From Syntrophaceae bacterium (lineage in GTDB: Bacteria; Desulfobacterota; Desulfomonilia; Desulfomonilales; Desulfomonilaceae), in contig JARLHM010000066.1 in the NCBI GenBank assembly GCA_031292235.1, positions 1 through 40,905 on the forward strand: a stretch of 40,905 bases of DNA. The letters run 5' to 3'. The number at the start of each line of letters is the position of its first letter. Within the stretch, counting starts at the first letter, position 1. Below, in pieces: positions 14,656 to 25,924 of the stretch. Position numbers and translations under genes: made by a program. Below the pieces are notes generated by a model. It was not told the DNA's origin, made no database searches, and saw only the letters and a list, made by a program, of their open reading frames with translations.

Positions 14656-15714
14656 TTATCTTTTCCATCCTTCATCTAGTCGTTTCTCAGCGACATCCCA
14701 GGAATCGGCGCTATCATCCCTATCATTTGACTTTATGGGAAGTACGCTTAAATAATCGGCAATCGGTTGATGTATAAATTTAAGATCTTCGTGAGATATC
14801 TCTATATCAACGGCCTGTCGTTTCTGAGCTTCAGAAAGCTCCAGTTCTCCACTTTCCGAGGGGAGAATTATTCGATAAGGAACATTAATTTGACGTTTCA
14901 CTCTTTCAGGGACTCCAAACCCATAGTTCAGGTGTCCGTTCCCGGCTATTACCAGGAGCAGCCTATCCTTTGTCTTCGGACCTTCTAGATATTTCGTTAT
15001 GGTTGAGGCCATTACGGCATCCCTCAAAGCTTGAGCATAAACAATCCTATCCAGGGATTTCCCCTGAAATGCTCGATGAACTTTGAGCCTAATTGACAGG
15101 AGTTTAGCATACAGTGGATTTATAGGTTCTACGTCAGGAGGCACGAAAGCTTTTTCCTCTTCGGATAAAGATCCCAATCCTCCCCGTGCGACTTTGCGGA
15201 CAATGCCGTTCGAAATATTCAGGCCGACTACAGGAATATTAAGATCTCGAGCGATAGTTAGAACCGACGAATAATCCATCAGGTTCGTCCACCGATCTTC
15301 ACCCAAGTTTTCAACCAAGGCCGATACCGGTTCCCTCGACGACAACCAGCGATCAAGAACCGGCTGCTGTCCCGATGTGAACATTTCCATAGCAAGAGCG
15401 ACATTGGGATTACGCTGGAAAAGTCCTCGCAAGATTTCGACTTGAAGATTGTGGTGACGCTCTATGGTATGGAACTCGCCAACATAGACTATCCGGACCG
15501 CTGACATGTCATCGAGCGCAGTTTCGATAGGAACCGGTTCGCCAAGTAGTAAATCAACTATTATCGATGGGCATGACATCGTGGCATTACTCACCTTTGG
15601 TCCATATAAGCAAAACGTCATAGTCCAAATTAGAAGAAAAATTAAGTTTAGGATTTTAACGGGCACGCCACGATTCCCAGCCGTCAAAGGTGATCTCAAA
15701 ATCTGCGCATTCAC
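14656..15714 (-). CDS. ChaN-like (Tiki/EreA superfamily) exported protein
   Basis: Up to 352 residues. The ChaN-family signature is present: VYVGEFHT near 75-82, AMEMF near 107-111, and a late GNGHLNYGFGVP, which supply Glu and His residues of the domain. ChaN proteins are heme-binding lipoproteins or metal-dependent hydrolase relatives; the exact role is unsettled. A hydrophobic N-terminal segment (LNLIFLLIWTMTFCL) suggests export or membrane anchoring. The annotated GTG at 15714 overlaps the acylphosphatase by 59 bp with a poor ribosome-binding site; a GTG at 15666 just before the hydrophobic segment is a more natural start. It ends 15 bp before the MetE-like ATG. Confidence 0.82.
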   Translation of the reverse strand: MNAQILRSPLTAGNRGVPVKILNLIFLLIWTMTFCLYGPKVSNATMSCPSIIVDLLLGEPVPIETALDDMSAVRIVYVGEFHTIERHHNLQVEILRGLFQRNPNVALAMEMFTSGQQPVLDRWLSSREPVSALVENLGEDRWTNLMDYSSVLTIARDLNIPVVGLNISNGIVRKVARGGLGSLSEEEKAFVPPDVEPINPLYAKLLSIRLKVHRAFQGKSLDRIVYAQALRDAVMASTITKYLEGPKTKDRLLLVIAGNGHLNYGFGVPERVKRQINVPYRIILPSESGELELSEAQKRQAVDIEISHEDLKFIHQPIADYLSVLPIKSNDRDDSADSWDVAEKRLDEGWKR

Positions 15715-15979
15715 CGGTTGGTTTTTCTTCTAAGATTACCAAATCATCAACCCTACTATGCGGCGCGCCTTTCTTTAACCAGGCGAGCATCAAACCCACA
15801 CTCTCGGGATCGCCTTCGACAACGGTTTCCACAGAGCCATCCGGCAGGTTCCTGATCCAGCCGAATACACCTATTTTCCGAGCGGCGGACCTTGAATATG
15901 CCCGAAACGCCACTCCCTGGACTTTACCTTTTACTATTACCCTACGCCTTATCTTCGATGACATATTAACAACCATCAT
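15656..15979 (-). CDS. acyP: Acylphosphatase
   Basis: A 107-residue acylphosphatase, which hydrolyses acyl phosphates. Diagnostic GKVQGVAFR (about 18-26, phosphate-binding loop with catalytic Arg) and GWIRNLPDGSVE (about 40-51, catalytic Asn) are both present. Three possible ATGs (15979, 15976, 15964) precede the domain; none has a strong ribosome-binding site. A non-family tail WESWRAR overlaps the ChaN-like reading frame. Lies 72 bp downstream of no gene on its strand except ligA convergent in order, so it probably heads the acyP-chaN-metE-cooC run. Confidence 0.92.
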   Translation of the reverse strand: MMVVNMSSKIRRRVIVKGKVQGVAFRAYSRSAARKIGVFGWIRNLPDGSVETVVEGDPESVGLMLAWLKKGAPHSRVDDLVILEEKPTGECADFEITFDGWESWRAR

Positions 15980-16051
15980 ACGACAAATTAGGACTATTCA
16001 TAATTTATGAGATTAGAGGTTTCTAAATATTTTTCAAGCCTTACCTGTTGT

Positions 16052-18130
<2,079 letters not shown>

Positions 18131-18172
18131 TCAGGTTAAAGTTGCCACAAATGAATAAAAACGACAATCACC

Positions 18173-18194
18173 AAAAAAAGACCCCAACGGGGCC
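18173..18194 (-). terminator. Second terminator of the liv operon
   Basis: On the minus strand GGCCCC-GTT-GGGGTC forms a 6-bp stem (one G-T pair) followed by seven T residues (18173-18179). Strong intrinsic-terminator shape. Confidence 0.8.
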
Positions 18195-18232
18195 TCTGAA
18201 TTAAACATTCCCATGGGATCTCTTTAGGTAAA

Positions 18233-18265
18233 ACTAACGAGCCGAATTTACTTTGGCTCGTTAGT
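18233..18265 (-). terminator. First terminator of the liv operon
   Basis: Perfect 11-bp stem ACTAACGAGCC / GGCTCGTTAGT with an 11-nt loop. On the minus strand it is followed by TTTT. It lies 17 bp after the LEA-like stop; a tandem arrangement with 18173-18194. Confidence 0.8.
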
Positions 18266-18282
18266 GAAGAAAAGTAATCACA

Positions 18283-18873
18283 TTATTTCTTGGGCCACTT
18301 ACCTGTGAATGTCACTCTTAGCTCTTTTCCTTTTTCATCCTTGAATAGGGCTGTGCCTGCTGTAACCTCAATGGGGAAAGAGAAGTCACCAACATTTTCC
18401 CACCATTTTTTTACCACTGCTCCCGCTGCAAGCTTCTTCTCTTGGAGCTTTTGCACATTCTCAGCGGCTACCATCAGGCTTGTGATTGTTGGCAGGGTCT
18501 CATTGGTGGTGATGACTTTGAGTTGATTCGTTTTTCCTGCCGGTATCCAGCTATTTTCGTATGAAAAAGCGGTATTGACTTCAAAGCCTTCGAAGGCTGC
18601 TGTAAATGTCAATTCATCCAGCATCACAGGAACTTTGTTAGGATTTTTGATGTCGAAGATGTAAGCCATGTTTAAGATAGCGCCTGCCGGTAACTCTTTC
18701 CCCGGCTCCTTTTCGTTTTTATATTCAACTCTCGGTTTTACGAAGAAAGGCTGAATGCTTGCGACTTCAACTCTGTCCAGAGTGATCACGGGAGCTTCAA
18801 AAGCCAGGCAAGCTGATACAAGAGCCAATGAAATCAACAACGCCGTAGCGAATAAAACTGCCTTCTTTTTCAT
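18283..18873 (-). CDS. Exported LEA14/WHy-domain-like protein
   Basis: A 196-residue protein with a signal peptide (MKKKAVLFATAL start, cleavage near CLA-F). The mature part contains the pattern YIFDIKNPNKVPVMLDEL followed by an alternating-strand segment and PAGKTNQLKV, which resembles the LEA_2/WHy fold (plant LEA14-like, also found in bacteria and archaea). Function in bacteria is poorly known; a stress or ligand-binding role is speculative. ATG 18873 with AGGAGGG directly upstream is the start; an in-frame ATG at 18918 would overlap livF. It is the last gene of the liv operon, followed by two terminators. Confidence 0.72.
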   Translation of the reverse strand: MKKKAVLFATALLISLALVSACLAFEAPVITLDRVEVASIQPFFVKPRVEYKNEKEPGKELPAGAILNMAYIFDIKNPNKVPVMLDELTFTAAFEGFEVNTAFSYENSWIPAGKTNQLKVITTNETLPTITSLMVAAENVQKLQEKKLAAGAVVKKWWENVGDFSFPIEVTAGTALFKDEKGKELRVTFTGKWPKK

Positions 18874-18905
18874 TTTCCCTCCTTTTGCCACCCTAAGTGG
18901 CATGG

Positions 18906-19712
18906 TTAAGAGAGCCATCGTTTTCTTCGTTTATAATGCTTCACGTCTCGGAAACTTTTTCGACCCCCTACGTCTGTGAGTCCCAAATAGAAATCCCGGA
19001 TATCGGGGTTCTCTTTTAGTTTTTCCGATGTGTCATCCATTACAATTCGTCCATTTTCCATCACGTACGCGTACGGCGCCACAGTCAGGGCGAGTTTAAC
19101 GTTCTGTTCCACCAGGAGGATCGGGATCTTTTCTTCTCTGTTGAGCCGTTGAATGATCTCGAAGATTTCTTTGATAAGCAACGGGGCAAGTCCCATCGAA
19201 GGTTCATCCAGAAGCATCAGTTTGGGTTGAGCCATCATTGCGCGTCCGATAACACACATCTGTTGCTCACCACCGCTGATAAATCCGGCCAGTAGGTTTC
19301 GACGTTCCTTGAGTCGAGGGAAATAGTGATAAACTATTTGAAGCCTTTCCCGAATACCCGTAGGTCTCAAATGCCCCCCAACAATCAGGTTCTCTTCAAC
19401 AGTCAAGTGCTCGAAGACTCGTCTTCCCTCAATTATCTGGATAATACCCCTCCTGGCTATCTCTTCAGCCGGAAGCTTGTGTATCCTATCACCCAGAAAC
19501 TCTATGCTACCATCTGTGACTTCGCCCTCTTCATGATTGAGCAAACCTGAAATCGCTTTCAGGGTAGTGCTCTTTCCGGCTCCGTTAGCCCCTAATAGGG
19601 CGACTATGCCACCGTGCGGGACCTCTATCGAGACACCTTTGAGGACAAGTATGACTTCGTGGTACCTGACTTCGATGTTGTTAATCTTCAAGATGCTGTT
19701 GTTCTCGGCCAC
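18906..19712 (-). CDS. livF: Branched-chain amino-acid-type ABC transporter ATPase (LivF)
   Basis: The 268-residue ATPase has Walker A GANGAGKST (about 41-49), signature SGGEQQ (about 145-150), Walker B LMLLDEP (about 164-170) and the LivF-type pattern of GLAPLLIKEIFEII. A basic C-terminal extension of about 20 residues (RKSFRDVKHYKRRKRW) follows the usual end. It pairs with LivG to power import through LivHM. Separated from the binding protein gene by about 85 bp. Confidence 0.95.
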   Translation of the reverse strand: MAENNSILKINNIEVRYHEVILVLKGVSIEVPHGGIVALLGANGAGKSTTLKAISGLLNHEEGEVTDGSIEFLGDRIHKLPAEEIARRGIIQIIEGRRVFEHLTVEENLIVGGHLRPTGIRERLQIVYHYFPRLKERRNLLAGFISGGEQQMCVIGRAMMAQPKLMLLDEPSMGLAPLLIKEIFEIIQRLNREEKIPILLVEQNVKLALTVAPYAYVMENGRIVMDDTSEKLKENPDIRDFYLGLTDVGGRKSFRDVKHYKRRKRWLS

Positions 19713-19797
19713 AACCGTCTCCCTTTCAAGCCATGCTGACTCACCCGTTTAGGCGTGTCGTCAATTTAGGAGCGCATCGCACTCCCCAATCATGGTT

Positions 19798-21054
19798 CTA
19801 CCAACCAAGCCATTTAGGCCATTGTTCTGGAAACTGTTCTTTCATGTTGATTTTTGCGAAAGGAATAATCTTCCCGTCCTTAATTGTGTATAGATTAACC
19901 ACTGGCGTTGGACGATGGTCCTTATCAGTTATGGTATATGGTCCTGGTACACCAAGAGCATCTTTGGTGTCAAAAGGATACCAGTCTCTCAAGCTTTCCA
20001 GAGCAGCTTTCAAGGTGGGCCCATCGAGATTACCCTTCTTGTCCGCAATTTTCAGACCTGCTGCTCCAAGTGATACCTTCAGCCAACCCTGCACAGTGTG
20101 CACGTCCCGTTTGTCCATAGGCACTCCAGGATTTACCTTCTTGCAGTATTCCCGAACCTTGTCCATGTATGGAAAATCATCTTCCAGGAAAGCGCAGGGC
20201 GCTGGGACTAGTGTGTTCTCTGCAGCTTTGCCGGCCATTCTGACGAGGTTTTTGTCAAGGCCCCAAAGGTTAGTTATGTTATCAGCGTCAAATTTCAGCG
20301 CGTAAGAATCCTTAATGGCTGTTGCGACTGACATGGCGGTGTTACCGTGCCACACCACATTAGCGCCTTCCTCTTTTGCCCCCAGGACTTGGCTCTTAGC
20401 GTCAAGAGCAGTCAGAGAAACGTCCTGATCTCTCGCGATTTCTATGCCCAGAAGTTTGGCCTGGTCCTTGATTGCCTTTATCGGGGCGCTGGCATATGGA
20501 GAGGCAAACATGTAAAAACAGACTAGTTTAGGCTTCTTGCCGGCTTCACGAGCGGCCTTCCATTTGTCACTCTTCTTCCAGACATTTTCATACCAGCCAG
20601 TGAGACAGCCCCTAGCGCCGGTTGAATAGTCGGTGCTGTAGACGAAATTATAAGGCGTCTTGGCTGGATCGCACAAGTGACCGGACATGGAGTCGGAGAT
20701 CGTTACCATTTTGTCTTTATTAACAGTTGGAGAAAGGGCTTCAGTGTCCCCGGTTCCCCACTGCAGCAACAATTTGATCTTATCCTGATCCCTAAATCGT
20801 TTGTAGATAGTGATGGCCTCAGGGACTCTGTAACCATAATCGAACAGATGGAGTTTTATCTTCTTCCCGTTTATTCCGCCATTGTCATTGATGTAAGTCA
20901 CGCACTCCCTCACTCCAAGGGCCGCGTCCTTACCGACATCCGACGTTGCTCCAGTCAGGTCGTTGATCGATCCAACAGAAATCTCTTCCGCGGCAAAAGC
21001 CACCGAACAAACCAACGTCAACGCTAATCCGAAAAGAATAATCCGCTTACTCAT
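19798..21054 (-). CDS. Periplasmic substrate-binding protein of the liv-type transporter
   Basis: A 418-residue protein with a Sec signal (MSKRIILFGLALTLVCSVAFA-A) and a type-I periplasmic-binding fold beginning ISVGSINDLTGATSDVGKDAALGV, typical of LivJ/Peripla_BP_6. It is longer than LivJ (about 350), and resembles the group found with liv permeases in organisms using aromatic or carboxylic acids. GGAGG lies just upstream of the ATG. The ligand is not predictable from motifs; the embedded acyl-CoA synthetase suggests a carboxylic acid rather than an amino acid. Confidence 0.92.
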   Translation of the reverse strand: MSKRIILFGLALTLVCSVAFAAEEISVGSINDLTGATSDVGKDAALGVRECVTYINDNGGINGKKIKLHLFDYGYRVPEAITIYKRFRDQDKIKLLLQWGTGDTEALSPTVNKDKMVTISDSMSGHLCDPAKTPYNFVYSTDYSTGARGCLTGWYENVWKKSDKWKAAREAGKKPKLVCFYMFASPYASAPIKAIKDQAKLLGIEIARDQDVSLTALDAKSQVLGAKEEGANVVWHGNTAMSVATAIKDSYALKFDADNITNLWGLDKNLVRMAGKAAENTLVPAPCAFLEDDFPYMDKVREYCKKVNPGVPMDKRDVHTVQGWLKVSLGAAGLKIADKKGNLDGPTLKAALESLRDWYPFDTKDALGVPGPYTITDKDHRPTPVVNLYTIKDGKIIPFAKINMKEQFPEQWPKWLGW

Positions 21055-21159
21055 TCTTAACCTCCGCTTTGTTTTTCATCAGTCGTGAATGAAGTGTTTG
21101 CCTGCTAACGTGTCTATCTGTATCAAACACCTCCTTTCGGATAAACAGGTTGCAGGATT

Positions 21160-22278
21160 CTACTTACCGGTGTACGAAAATGGCCAAAGATTGAAATAGT
21201 TTTTTAATTGCCAGTATCTATATGAAAGCCCATTGGGTTCATAGATGAGGAAAAAGATTATTGCCAACCCGAAAGCGGATTCTTTGAAGAAAATTATCTT
21301 GGTCGTAACCCAGCCCAATTCTGGATACGAATTCATCAAGAAATCACTAAGCGTAAGAACTGACATCTCAAGCAATTTAAATACCATAACGACAAAAGCT
21401 GAACCGAATACAATCCCCTGTATACTGCCTACACCCCCGATGAGAATGATCCCGACCCACAACAGAGAATAGAACCATTCGTAGTTTTCGGGGCTGACAA
21501 AAAAGAGTGCGCTTATCCAGAATGCGCCGGCTATTCCTGCGAAAAAGCCTGCCACAAAGAAGGCCAGGAGCTTGTAAACTATGATGTTAACTCCCATAGT
21601 CTCGGCGGCGATATCATTATCTCTTATCGCTATCCAAGCCCTACCAATTTTAGATCTGAGCAAATTCCCCATAACTATAAGACAGACTATCACCAGGATG
21701 ACTGAGAAATAATAGATTTTCTCGTCACTATCGATAACCCAAGGCCCAATTTTTATTACACCCGGGGGCAAGGGAAAGGACTGCTCGCGACCACCTATTT
21801 TACTCAACTGCGTAATGACCAGTCGCAACGTTATCCACTGCGCCGCCATCGTTGTCATGATCAGGTAGAAGCCTTTGACTCTGGCGGAGGGTAGGCCGAA
21901 TAAGACCGACCAAAGACCAGCGGTAAAACCGGCGCAAACAATGCTGATCGGATAGACGAGGCCGGTATCGACCATAAACTGAGGCCATGGAAGAAACAGC
22001 ACCATCATAGCGCTGGTATATCCTCCGACAGCGACGAACGCAGCGTGTCCCAGGGTGATCTGACCGCAGTAACCTATCAGAAGCTGGACTCCCAAAGCTG
22101 CAAGAATGTAATAATTGATCGTATACAGGACGCTCATCCACTGAGCGCCAACAATGTATGGGGCCGCCGCTAGCACGACAACCAACGCAATCATCTTACC
22201 CTTTATGAAATTCGTGCGCCACCACTTCTGATCATCAGCGTAGGACTCAAAATAGGTTCCACAAGGTAGATAGCTCAT
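21160..22278 (-). CDS. livM: Liv-type ABC transporter permease (LivM)
   Basis: A 372-residue membrane permease with eight or more hydrophobic segments; GYCGQITLGHAAFVAVGGYTSA (near 68-90) and GRAWIAIRDNDIAAETMGVN (near 213-233) are the conserved LivM motifs, the second being the coupling helix that contacts the ATPases. The soluble N-terminal stretch of about 28 residues and the tail are slightly longer than usual. It starts 3 bp after livH. Confidence 0.95.
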   Translation of the reverse strand: MSYLPCGTYFESYADDQKWWRTNFIKGKMIALVVVLAAAPYIVGAQWMSVLYTINYYILAALGVQLLIGYCGQITLGHAAFVAVGGYTSAMMVLFLPWPQFMVDTGLVYPISIVCAGFTAGLWSVLFGLPSARVKGFYLIMTTMAAQWITLRLVITQLSKIGGREQSFPLPPGVIKIGPWVIDSDEKIYYFSVILVIVCLIVMGNLLRSKIGRAWIAIRDNDIAAETMGVNIIVYKLLAFFVAGFFAGIAGAFWISALFFVSPENYEWFYSLLWVGIILIGGVGSIQGIVFGSAFVVMVFKLLEMSVLTLSDFLMNSYPELGWVTTKIIFFKESAFGLAIIFFLIYEPNGLSYRYWQLKNYFNLWPFSYTGK

Positions 22279-22281
22279 TGG

Positions 22282-23184
22282 TTAAACCCTTTCTATGCGT
22301 TCCCAGCCCCAAAGGCCGTAAGGTTTGAACAGGAGAAAAATTACCATGAAAACGAACGGCGCAACTTCTTTGGAGCCCGGAATAAAGGCCTCTCCGTACC
22401 CACCAGCCAGATTCTGCAGGATACCTATCGTTATGCCTCCTACTATGGCCCCCGGCACAGAGTTTAAACCACCGAGCACCACTACAGGCAAAACCAGCAA
22501 ACCAAGACTGCTGACTGAATAGTTTAGACCATTGATATTTGCCAGTAGTGTCCCTCCAACACCTGCGGCCATAAAAGCGATAGCCCACGCAAGCGCATAA
22601 ACGAACTTGGCGCTCACGCCCAATGACAAGGCCGCCATTTCATCGTCAGCGCAGGCTTGCATCGACAGTCCCCAGCGAGTGTACTTAAAAAAACATATAA
22701 AAACGACCATCAGGATCATGGCCGCAATAAAACTCCAAAGGTAGACAGCGCCGACCGCAATGCCTCCGACCACTATCGGTTCTATTGAAAAAACCCGAGG
22801 TAGGAAGACCTGCGTGTCGGTGTCCCAAATCATAAACACCATGCCTTTGAAAAAGAAGGACAGCCCCACTGTCACCATGATGACCGCTAGTATTGGTTGC
22901 CCTATCATTTTTCTTAGGAAAATCCGCTCAGTAAGCAACCCCAGGATCAGTCCTACGAAGATCGTGCCGATCAGAGCAAGTATGAATGCGTAATTAATGG
23001 GCATAATGGTCACGAACCTTTGATAAAAGGCTAGACAAACGTAACCCCCGATCATGGTCAACTCACCCATGGCAAGGTTTAAGACCCCGGAACACTTGTA
23101 AATCAGTACCCACCCCAACGCGACCAGAGCAAAGATTGACCCGAGCATTACACCGGTAACTATCAGTTGAAGAAAGAGTTCCAT
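22282..23184 (-). CDS. livH: Liv-type ABC transporter permease (LivH)
   Basis: A 300-residue permease. The family motif ALGWVLIYKCSGVLNLAMGELTMIGGY (positions within 22-48) and the coupling stretch GLSMQACADDEMAALSLGV (near 172-190) are clear. It is adjacent to the acyl-CoA synthetase stop with no gap and 3 bp before livM, so translation is coupled along the operon. Confidence 0.95.
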   Translation of the reverse strand: MELFLQLIVTGVMLGSIFALVALGWVLIYKCSGVLNLAMGELTMIGGYVCLAFYQRFVTIMPINYAFILALIGTIFVGLILGLLTERIFLRKMIGQPILAVIMVTVGLSFFFKGMVFMIWDTDTQVFLPRVFSIEPIVVGGIAVGAVYLWSFIAAMILMVVFICFFKYTRWGLSMQACADDEMAALSLGVSAKFVYALAWAIAFMAAGVGGTLLANINGLNYSVSSLGLLVLPVVVLGGLNSVPGAIVGGITIGILQNLAGGYGEAFIPGSKEVAPFVFMVIFLLFKPYGLWGWERIERV

Positions 23185-25140
23185 TTATTTGCTACCTCCT
23201 CCTTTAACACTCTGAAGTCGAATGTCGGCTTTGATCTTCGAGACCCTGCCGTCTTCATATGTAATGGTCGTGTCCATGTGCATTATTTCTTTTTCGTCGT
23301 ACATAGCCTCGATAATTTCTTTGTATCTATCTTCAACAAATGCTCGACGGATCTTCCTGGTTCGAGTCAGTTCGTCGTCATCAGCGTCAAATTCCTTGTA
23401 AAGATTGGCGAACCTGTGAATCTTGGCCGCTTCCGGGATGGATTTGTTAACTTCCAAAATGGCCCGCATGATCAAATCGTAGACTTGAGGAATCTGGCCC
23501 AATTCAGTGTAACTAGTGTAGTTTATCCCGTGGTCCTCTGCCCACTTTCCAACCGTGTTGTAATCGATACATGTGATTGCGGTCACATACGGCCTTTTGT
23601 TACCAACAACTAGAGCCTCTCTGATATAAGGGCTGAATTTCAGCCTGGCCTCAAGAAACTGAGGAGAAAATTTGCGGCCGTCATTCAGGATCATTATGTC
23701 TTTGGACCGGTCAAAGACCACCAAATGACCATCATCATCTATGAACCCGGTATCCCCTGAGTAAAGCCATCCATCTATGAGAGCTTTGGCCGTTTCCTCC
23801 GGAGCCTTGTAATAACCGACAAAAACTGAGGGACTTTTTGACAGGATCTCGTCATTTTCCCCTATTTTTATTTCCGTATTAGGTATCGGTGTCCCGACAG
23901 TATCAAATTTTATGTCACCGTCCCGATGGACAACCGAAATTCCCGCTATTTCCGTTTGGCCATAAATTTGCTTAAGATTAACTCCAATTGCATGGAAAAA
24001 ACGAAAATGATCAGGTCCCATGGCCGCTCCACCCGTGTAGGCGTGTCGCACATGACTTAGCCCTAGCTGGTCCCGCACCTTGGAAAACATGGTCCATTCG
24101 GCCAGTTTCCACAAAAGTTTCCACTGAATTGGCACGGGCTTCTTTTCAAATTTTAACTCGGCGCTATGATACCCGATCTTCATTGCAAGGTTGTAAAGAT
24201 TACGTTTTAACCAAGTTGCGTCCAAATGCTTGACTTGGACAGTTCTGGTGAACTGTTCATAGAGTCTAGGCGGGGCGAACATCACGTGAGGACCAATTTC
24301 CCTCACATTACTCTGAGCGGTTTCAGGCTCTTCAGGGAAGTTGATGGTATAACCGATCTGCAGACCACACGAGATCGACATCATCTGTTCGCCTATCCAC
24401 GCAAATGGCAAGTAAGAAACGAAATCGTCTTCCGGCACACACGGGTCAACCCTCATGAGATTTTGACCCATTGTGAGCAAGTTGTAATGAGTTAAAAGCG
24501 CGCCCTTAGGCAAAGACGTGGTTCCTGAAGTGTAAAAAAGCAGAGCAATGTCGTCGCCTTTCCCTACGGAAACAAAATCGTCAAAAAGACCAGGCTCTTT
24601 GGCCATACGTTCTTTGCCGATTCTCATGACCTCTTCAAGGCTTATCAGCATGGGATCGTCGTAATGCCGCATGCCTTTGGGATCGTCCCAAATTATTTTT
24701 TTCAATTTTGGGCATTCATCACGTATGGCCAGGGCTTTGTCGACTTCTTCCTGGCCTTCAGCCACGTAAAACTTGGAGTCAGAATGATCAACTATGTACT
24801 TTACCTCGTCCATCAGGCAATCCTGGAATAACCAGACCCCAACACCGCCCCCACACATCGCGGCCATTTCAGTCCAAAGGGCTTCAGGTCTGTTGTCACC
24901 TATCATGATGACCTTGTCACCTCTCTCAAGTCCAAGCGACACAAGTCCAAGGGTTATTTGCTTCACCTTCTCGAGGTATTGACTCCACGTGACTGGGAGC
25001 CAAACACCATATTCCTTCTCCCTCATGGCCACTTTGGAGTCACCGAACTTTTTTGCCTGAGTGACAAAAAGCTTAGGTAAAGTAAGGTCTTTTGTAATTT
25101 CGATTTCGCTCTTGAAACCCAGATCATCTGCGGCTGACAT
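23185..25140 (-). CDS. Long-chain-type acyl-CoA synthetase (AMP-forming) in the liv operon
   Basis: A 651-residue adenylate-forming enzyme of the ANL superfamily that activates a carboxylic acid to its CoA thioester using ATP. Seen: P-loop-like YTSGTTSLPKGALLTH (about 190-205), YGQTEIAG (A5), and SGDTGFIDDDGHLVVFDRSKDIMI (A7/A8). Overall length and the inserts match FadD15/long-chain types. ATG 25140 has GGAGG 6 nt upstream and overlaps livG by 17 bp; a longer frame to 25218 is unlikely. Its place inside the transporter operon suggests that uptake and CoA activation are linked. The acid is unknown. Confidence 0.93.
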   Translation of the reverse strand: MSAADDLGFKSEIEITKDLTLPKLFVTQAKKFGDSKVAMREKEYGVWLPVTWSQYLEKVKQITLGLVSLGLERGDKVIMIGDNRPEALWTEMAAMCGGGVGVWLFQDCLMDEVKYIVDHSDSKFYVAEGQEEVDKALAIRDECPKLKKIIWDDPKGMRHYDDPMLISLEEVMRIGKERMAKEPGLFDDFVSVGKGDDIALLFYTSGTTSLPKGALLTHYNLLTMGQNLMRVDPCVPEDDFVSYLPFAWIGEQMMSISCGLQIGYTINFPEEPETAQSNVREIGPHVMFAPPRLYEQFTRTVQVKHLDATWLKRNLYNLAMKIGYHSAELKFEKKPVPIQWKLLWKLAEWTMFSKVRDQLGLSHVRHAYTGGAAMGPDHFRFFHAIGVNLKQIYGQTEIAGISVVHRDGDIKFDTVGTPIPNTEIKIGENDEILSKSPSVFVGYYKAPEETAKALIDGWLYSGDTGFIDDDGHLVVFDRSKDIMILNDGRKFSPQFLEARLKFSPYIREALVVGNKRPYVTAITCIDYNTVGKWAEDHGINYTSYTELGQIPQVYDLIMRAILEVNKSIPEAAKIHRFANLYKEFDADDDELTRTRKIRRAFVEDRYKEIIEAMYDEKEIMHMDTTITYEDGRVSKIKADIRLQSVKGGGSK

Positions 25141-25924
25141 ACAGATCCTCCACCTCGCCGAGATAGGCCTTAATAACTTCCGGGTTCTCCTGGATTTCCG
25201 CCGGCGTGCCATCGGCAATTTTCACGCCAAAATTTAAGGCCATTACACGATCCGACAGGTCCATGACGACTCCCATATCGTGTTCAACCAAAACACATGT
25301 TATATTCCAACGCTTGTCTTCATTTATATCTATAATAAAACGAGCCATGTCCTCGACTTCTTCCAGGTTCAAACCGGCTAGAGGCTCGTCCAACAGGATA
25401 AGCTCCGGTTTCACAGCCAGGGCCCTCGCTAATTCGATTCTCTTCTGAAGTCCATACGGAAGCATCTCAGTAACTTCATTTCGGACAGCTTCAATTTCGA
25501 GAAGGTCTATAATTTCTTCTTCAATAAATTTTCTGGTTTCAATTTCTTCCCGGGATGTTCGTCCCCAGTACAGACATGAACTCAGTAAACCTGATTTCAG
25601 ATGCAGATGTCGGCCAAGACGAATATTGTCGAGGACCGTCATGCCGCCGAACAGTTCTATTTTTTGAAACGTTCTCGATAGACCCATGGAAGCGCGTCGA
25701 TGCGGCGAATATTTACTTATATCTACACCTTTGAAGAAAAGTTGGCCCTTCTTAGGATGATACAAGCCGTTAACGCAGTTCATCATGCAGGTCTTGCCCG
25801 CGCCGTTAGGGCCTATGATCGAAAAGATCTCTCCCCTATGCACCTGAAAACTGACGTTGGTTAGTGCGGCCACTCCATGGAACGATAGAAAAATGTTCTT
25901 CGCCTCAAGTATGACTTCCGACAT
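25124..25924 (-). CDS. livG: Branched-chain amino-acid-type ABC transporter ATPase (LivG)
   Basis: A 266-residue ATPase with Walker A GPNGAGKT (about 38-45), LivG-specific FQKIELFGGMTVLDNI region, a signature near LPYGLQKRIELARAL (Y-G-L-Q in place of SGGQ, a common LivG variant), and Walker B LILLDEPLAGL. A 10- to 20-residue insertion near 115-135 (SCLYWGRTSREE) is seen in this subgroup. First gene of the operon, with AAAGGGGA before its ATG. Confidence 0.95.
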   Translation of the reverse strand: MSEVILEAKNIFLSFHGVAALTNVSFQVHRGEIFSIIGPNGAGKTCMMNCVNGLYHPKKGQLFFKGVDISKYSPHRRASMGLSRTFQKIELFGGMTVLDNIRLGRHLHLKSGLLSSCLYWGRTSREEIETRKFIEEEIIDLLEIEAVRNEVTEMLPYGLQKRIELARALAVKPELILLDEPLAGLNLEEVEDMARFIIDINEDKRWNITCVLVEHDMGVVMDLSDRVMALNFGVKIADGTPAEIQENPEVIKAYLGEVEDLYVSRR

